From DASWIG01 sp965371445 (GTDB lineage Bacteria; Acidobacteriota; Thermoanaerobaculia; Multivoradales; J023): DNA of 64,000 nucleotides. The notes beneath the pieces are model-generated. The model was not told the DNA's origin, did no database searches, and saw nothing but the letters and a program-made list of their open reading frames with translations. The position numbers and the translations under genes were made by a program. This document shows, in pieces, positions 61,838 to 64,000 of the stretch. The stretch covers positions 62,001 through 126,000 of the forward strand of contig CBDUYN010000005.1 in NCBI GenBank assembly GCA_965371445.1, in the 5' to 3' direction. Numbering within the stretch: the first letter of the stretch is position 1; the number at the start of each line of letters is the position of its first letter.

Positions 61838-64000
61838 TCACTCGTACCGCAACGCCGTCACCGGCTCGACGCGCGTGGCGCGCCGGGCCGGTACGAGGAC
61901 CGCCGCCAACGCCACCGCCAGCAACGTCGCCGAGATCAGGACAAAAGTCGTCGGATCCCACGCCTTGACACCGTAGAGCAGGCTGTCGATGAAGCGCGTC
62001 AGGCCCGCCGCACCGGCGAGGCCCAGGACGAGCCCCAGCACCGCCAGCCGCATGCCCTGGCCGACGATCAGGGCAAGGACGTCGCCAGCCGTCGCGCCGA
62101 GAGCCATGCGTACGCCGATCTCCCGCGTCCGGCGGCTGACCGAGAAGCTCAGGACGCCGAAGATCCCGACCGCCGAGAGCACCAGGGCGAGAACGGCGAA
62201 AAGAGTCAGCAGGAAGGCGTTGAAACGCGGCCGTGACAACCGTAGGTCGCTGCCTGCCAGCAGCGGCTGGACGCTGTGGATCGGCTGCTCCGGATCGATC
62301 GTCCGAATCACCCGCTCGACCACTGCCCGGAGCGCCACTGCCCGGAGCGCCACTGCCTGGAGCGCCGCGGGATCGCCGGATCGCCGGCCGCCGGATCGCC
62401 GGCCGCCGGCCGAACGCACTACGTAGCCCGCCGAACGTCCGCCGCCGGCCGGCAGGTAGATCGTCGGCCGCGGCGTCTGGGCCGGTCCCGCCTGGCGAAC
62501 GTCGCCGACTACGCCGACGATGCGCACCGGATCATTCGGTCCCAGGGTGAGTCGCGAGCCGAGCACGTCGCCGTCGGGCCAGAAGCGTTCGGCCATCACC
62601 TTGTTGACGACGGCGACCGTCGGCCGGGCGTTGCCGTCGTCCGACGCCGACGACCAGGCGACGTCGGCGTCGGTCAGCGGCTCACCGGCGAGGAGGGGGA
62701 TGCGCAGGGTGTCGAAATAGCCGGGGCTCACCACCCGGAAGGCGACGTGGCGTCGTTCGCCTTCTGCGGCCGGCCGGCCGACGACGTCGAACGGGCTGGC
62801 GGTCGAGAAGAATCCGAGGGGCAGGGCGTTGATCCGCGCCGCCGACTCCACTTCCGGCAGGGCCGCGATCTTCTCCAGGGCCTCGCGGTGAAAGGCCTGG
62901 CGCTGGTGCGCCTCGGCGTAGGACAGCGGCGGCAAAGCCACCATGAAGCTCAGGACGTTGTCGGCGTCGAGTCCCAGGTCGACGTGCCGGAGGTTGGCGA
63001 AGCTGCGGATCAGGAGCCCCGAGCCGGCCAGCAGGACCACCGCCAACGCCACCTCGCTCACCACCAGGACGCCGCGCAGCCGCGAGGCTCTGCCGTCGGT
63101 GCCGCGATCGCCGTCGCGCAGCCGCGGCGCCAAGCCGCCGCGGAGACCCGCCCACGCCGGTACCAGGCCGAAGACCAGACCGGCCAAGCCCGTCAGCACC
63201 ATCGTGAAGGCGAGCACCGGGCCGTCGATCGTGATCTCGTCGAGACGCGGCAAGCCCGGCGGTTGCAGGACCGTCAGGATCCGGACGCCGGCCCACGCCA
63301 GTCCCAGGCCAAGAAGCGCGCCGGCCGCCGACAGGACGAGCGACTCGGCGAGGAGCTGGCGCAGAAGCCGGCCGCGGCTGGCGCCGAGGGCCGAGCGCAG
63401 GGCGATCTCGCGCTGGCGGACGGTCGAACGGGTGAGCAGCAGGCTGGCGACGTTGGCGCAGGCGATCAACAGCACGAAGCCGACCGCCCCCATCAGCGCC
63501 CACAGGGCCGTTCGCACCCGCGAGACCGCCCGCTCGGAGAGGGCGACGACCGTGGCGCCGACGTCGCTGGGGTGATTCGCACCGTCCGGCGTGGCGTTGA
63601 CCGCCGCCTGCAGGATGCCGCTCATCTCCCCCACCGTCTGCTCGATCGTCGCTCCGGGACGCAGCCGGGCGAAGGGAAAGAGGTAGTGGGCCCGGAAGGC
63701 GTTGTCCTCTTCGGCGGGCCGCCGCAGCTCGAACGGCACCCAGAGCTCCCGCGTGCCCATCGGCGAGATGAAGCCCGCCGGCAGCACGCCGATGACGGTG
63801 AACGTCCGCCCGAGGGGCCGCTGGGGACCGAAGGCGGCGCTCCAATTCATGCGCAGGGTCTCCCCGACCGCGTCGTCCGCGCCGCCGAAGTGGCGTTGCC
63901 AGAAGGCGTGGCTCAAGACGACGACCCCGTCGTCGTCCTGGGTGCTGTTGAAGAGCCGTCCGTGGGCGGCACGAACGCCCAGCAGCTCGAAGAAGCCGAA
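61838..64000 (-). CDS. MacB-like double-FtsX ABC permease, 5' end beyond the window
   Basis: 721 codons are visible and the frame is open at the right edge. The visible part starts inside the first MacB periplasmic domain (FFELLGVRAAHGRLF, VVLSHAFWQRHFGG), then FtsX unit 1 (about residues 155-290), a second periplasmic domain (about 325-580) and FtsX unit 2 (about 595-715). It ends RRATRVEPVTALRYE, typical of the duplicated permeases common in Acidobacteria. The second periplasmic domain carries a repeat-expanded insert (see 62320-62364). No ATPase gene is visible. Confidence 0.85.
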   Translation of the reverse strand, partial: FGFFELLGVRAAHGRLFNSTQDDDGVVVLSHAFWQRHFGGADDAVGETLRMNWSAAFGPQRPLGRTFTVIGVLPAGFISPMGTRELWVPFELRRPAEEDNAFRAHYLFPFARLRPGATIEQTVGEMSGILQAAVNATPDGANHPSDVGATVVALSERAVSRVRTALWALMGAVGFVLLIACANVASLLLTRSTVRQREIALRSALGASRGRLLRQLLAESLVLSAAGALLGLGLAWAGVRILTVLQPPGLPRLDEITIDGPVLAFTMVLTGLAGLVFGLVPAWAGLRGGLAPRLRDGDRGTDGRASRLRGVLVVSEVALAVVLLAGSGLLIRSFANLRHVDLGLDADNVLSFMVALPPLSYAEAHQRQAFHREALEKIAALPEVESAARINALPLGFFSTASPFDVVGRPAAEGERRHVAFRVVSPGYFDTLRIPLLAGEPLTDADVAWSSASDDGNARPTVAVVNKVMAERFWPDGDVLGSRLTLGPNDPVRIVGVVGDVRQAGPAQTPRPTIYLPAGGGRSAGYVVRSAGGRRSGGRRSGDPAALQAVALRAVALRAVVERVIRTIDPEQPIHSVQPLLAGSDLRLSRPRFNAFLLTLFAVLALVLSAVGIFGVLSFSVSRRTREIGVRMALGATAGDVLALIVGQGMRLAVLGLVLGLAGAAGLTRFIDSLLYGVKAWDPTTFVLISATLLAVALAAVLVPARRATRVEPVTALRYE
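62320..62364. repeat. Three tandem 15-bp repeats inside the permease gene
   Basis: The unit CCACTGCCCGGAGCG occurs at 62320-62334 and 62335-62349, with a one-base variant at 62350-62364. Being 15 bp long, it keeps the frame and codes for repeated AVALR on the minus strand. GATCGCCGG-type repeats follow to about 62410 (RRSGGRRSG). Confidence 0.8.

Overview
The window is high-GC bacterial chromosome from a diderm. I think it comes from an uncultured Acidobacteriota, perhaps a Thermoanaerobaculia relative. The reasons are the LPS transport genes, the tandem LCL/GRF-type secreted domains on the sugar dehydrogenase at the left edge, an MacB-like double-FtsX permease of the type abundant in Acidobacteria, Pro-rich receptor-like Ser/Thr kinases and the general gene mix. 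The phylum is inference; no rRNA or tRNA gene is present.

Layout. 1-2451 (-) is the 5' part of a secreted PQQ-dependent sugar dehydrogenase. 2452-7695 (+) is the most unusual stretch. It holds a sigma-54-type promoter, a 42-codon peptide gene ending in a Trp-rich tail, a hairpin, a decayed 5' copy of an isoprenyl-transferase gene, a ComP-like multi-membrane-span kinase with a fused receiver, and an intact ComQ-like isoprenyl transferase. Together these look like a ComQXP-type prenyl-peptide quorum-sensing system far outside Bacillus. 7709-17986 holds a phosphopantetheinyl transferase, a second PAS hybrid kinase, an AI-2E family permease, glutaminyl cyclase, a Ser/Thr kinase, a dienelactone hydrolase, an rRNA/tRNA methyltransferase and metK.

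18015-37827 (-) is a long, tightly packed housekeeping block: accA, recJ, an LptC-LptA fusion, lptB, rpoN, hpf, ptsN, hprK, rapZ, a mannose-type EIIA, HPr, EI, a lipoprotein, miaB, a DUF151 protein, parA, parB and an LptF-LptG fusion. It combines the proteobacterial-style lpt-rpoN-hpf-ptsN-rapZ order with HprK and HPr Ser46, and shows no sugar permease, so it reads as a regulatory PTS. Two perfect 16-bp palindromes lie upstream of parA.

37875-51585 carries an OPT transporter, an M4 metalloprotease, a TPR/FG-GAP lipoprotein interrupted by a frameshift, a DUF4252-like lipoprotein, a CBS-like membrane protein, a di-haem peroxidase coupled to a PhnD-PhnC-PhnE importer, and an HtrA-type protease. 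51695-59725 (-) holds a Cys-rich secreted protein and a MacAB-like exporter operon that starts at a sigma-54-type promoter and ends with its own NtrC-type activator and kinase. 59861-64000 (-) contains a possible AbiEii-type toxin pair joined to the wreck of a quinoprotein gene, then a partial MacB-like permease running off the right edge.

The linking theme is sigma-54: rpoN itself, a sigma-54-type promoter on the putative pheromone gene, another on the exporter operon, and an NtrC-type activator are all in the window.
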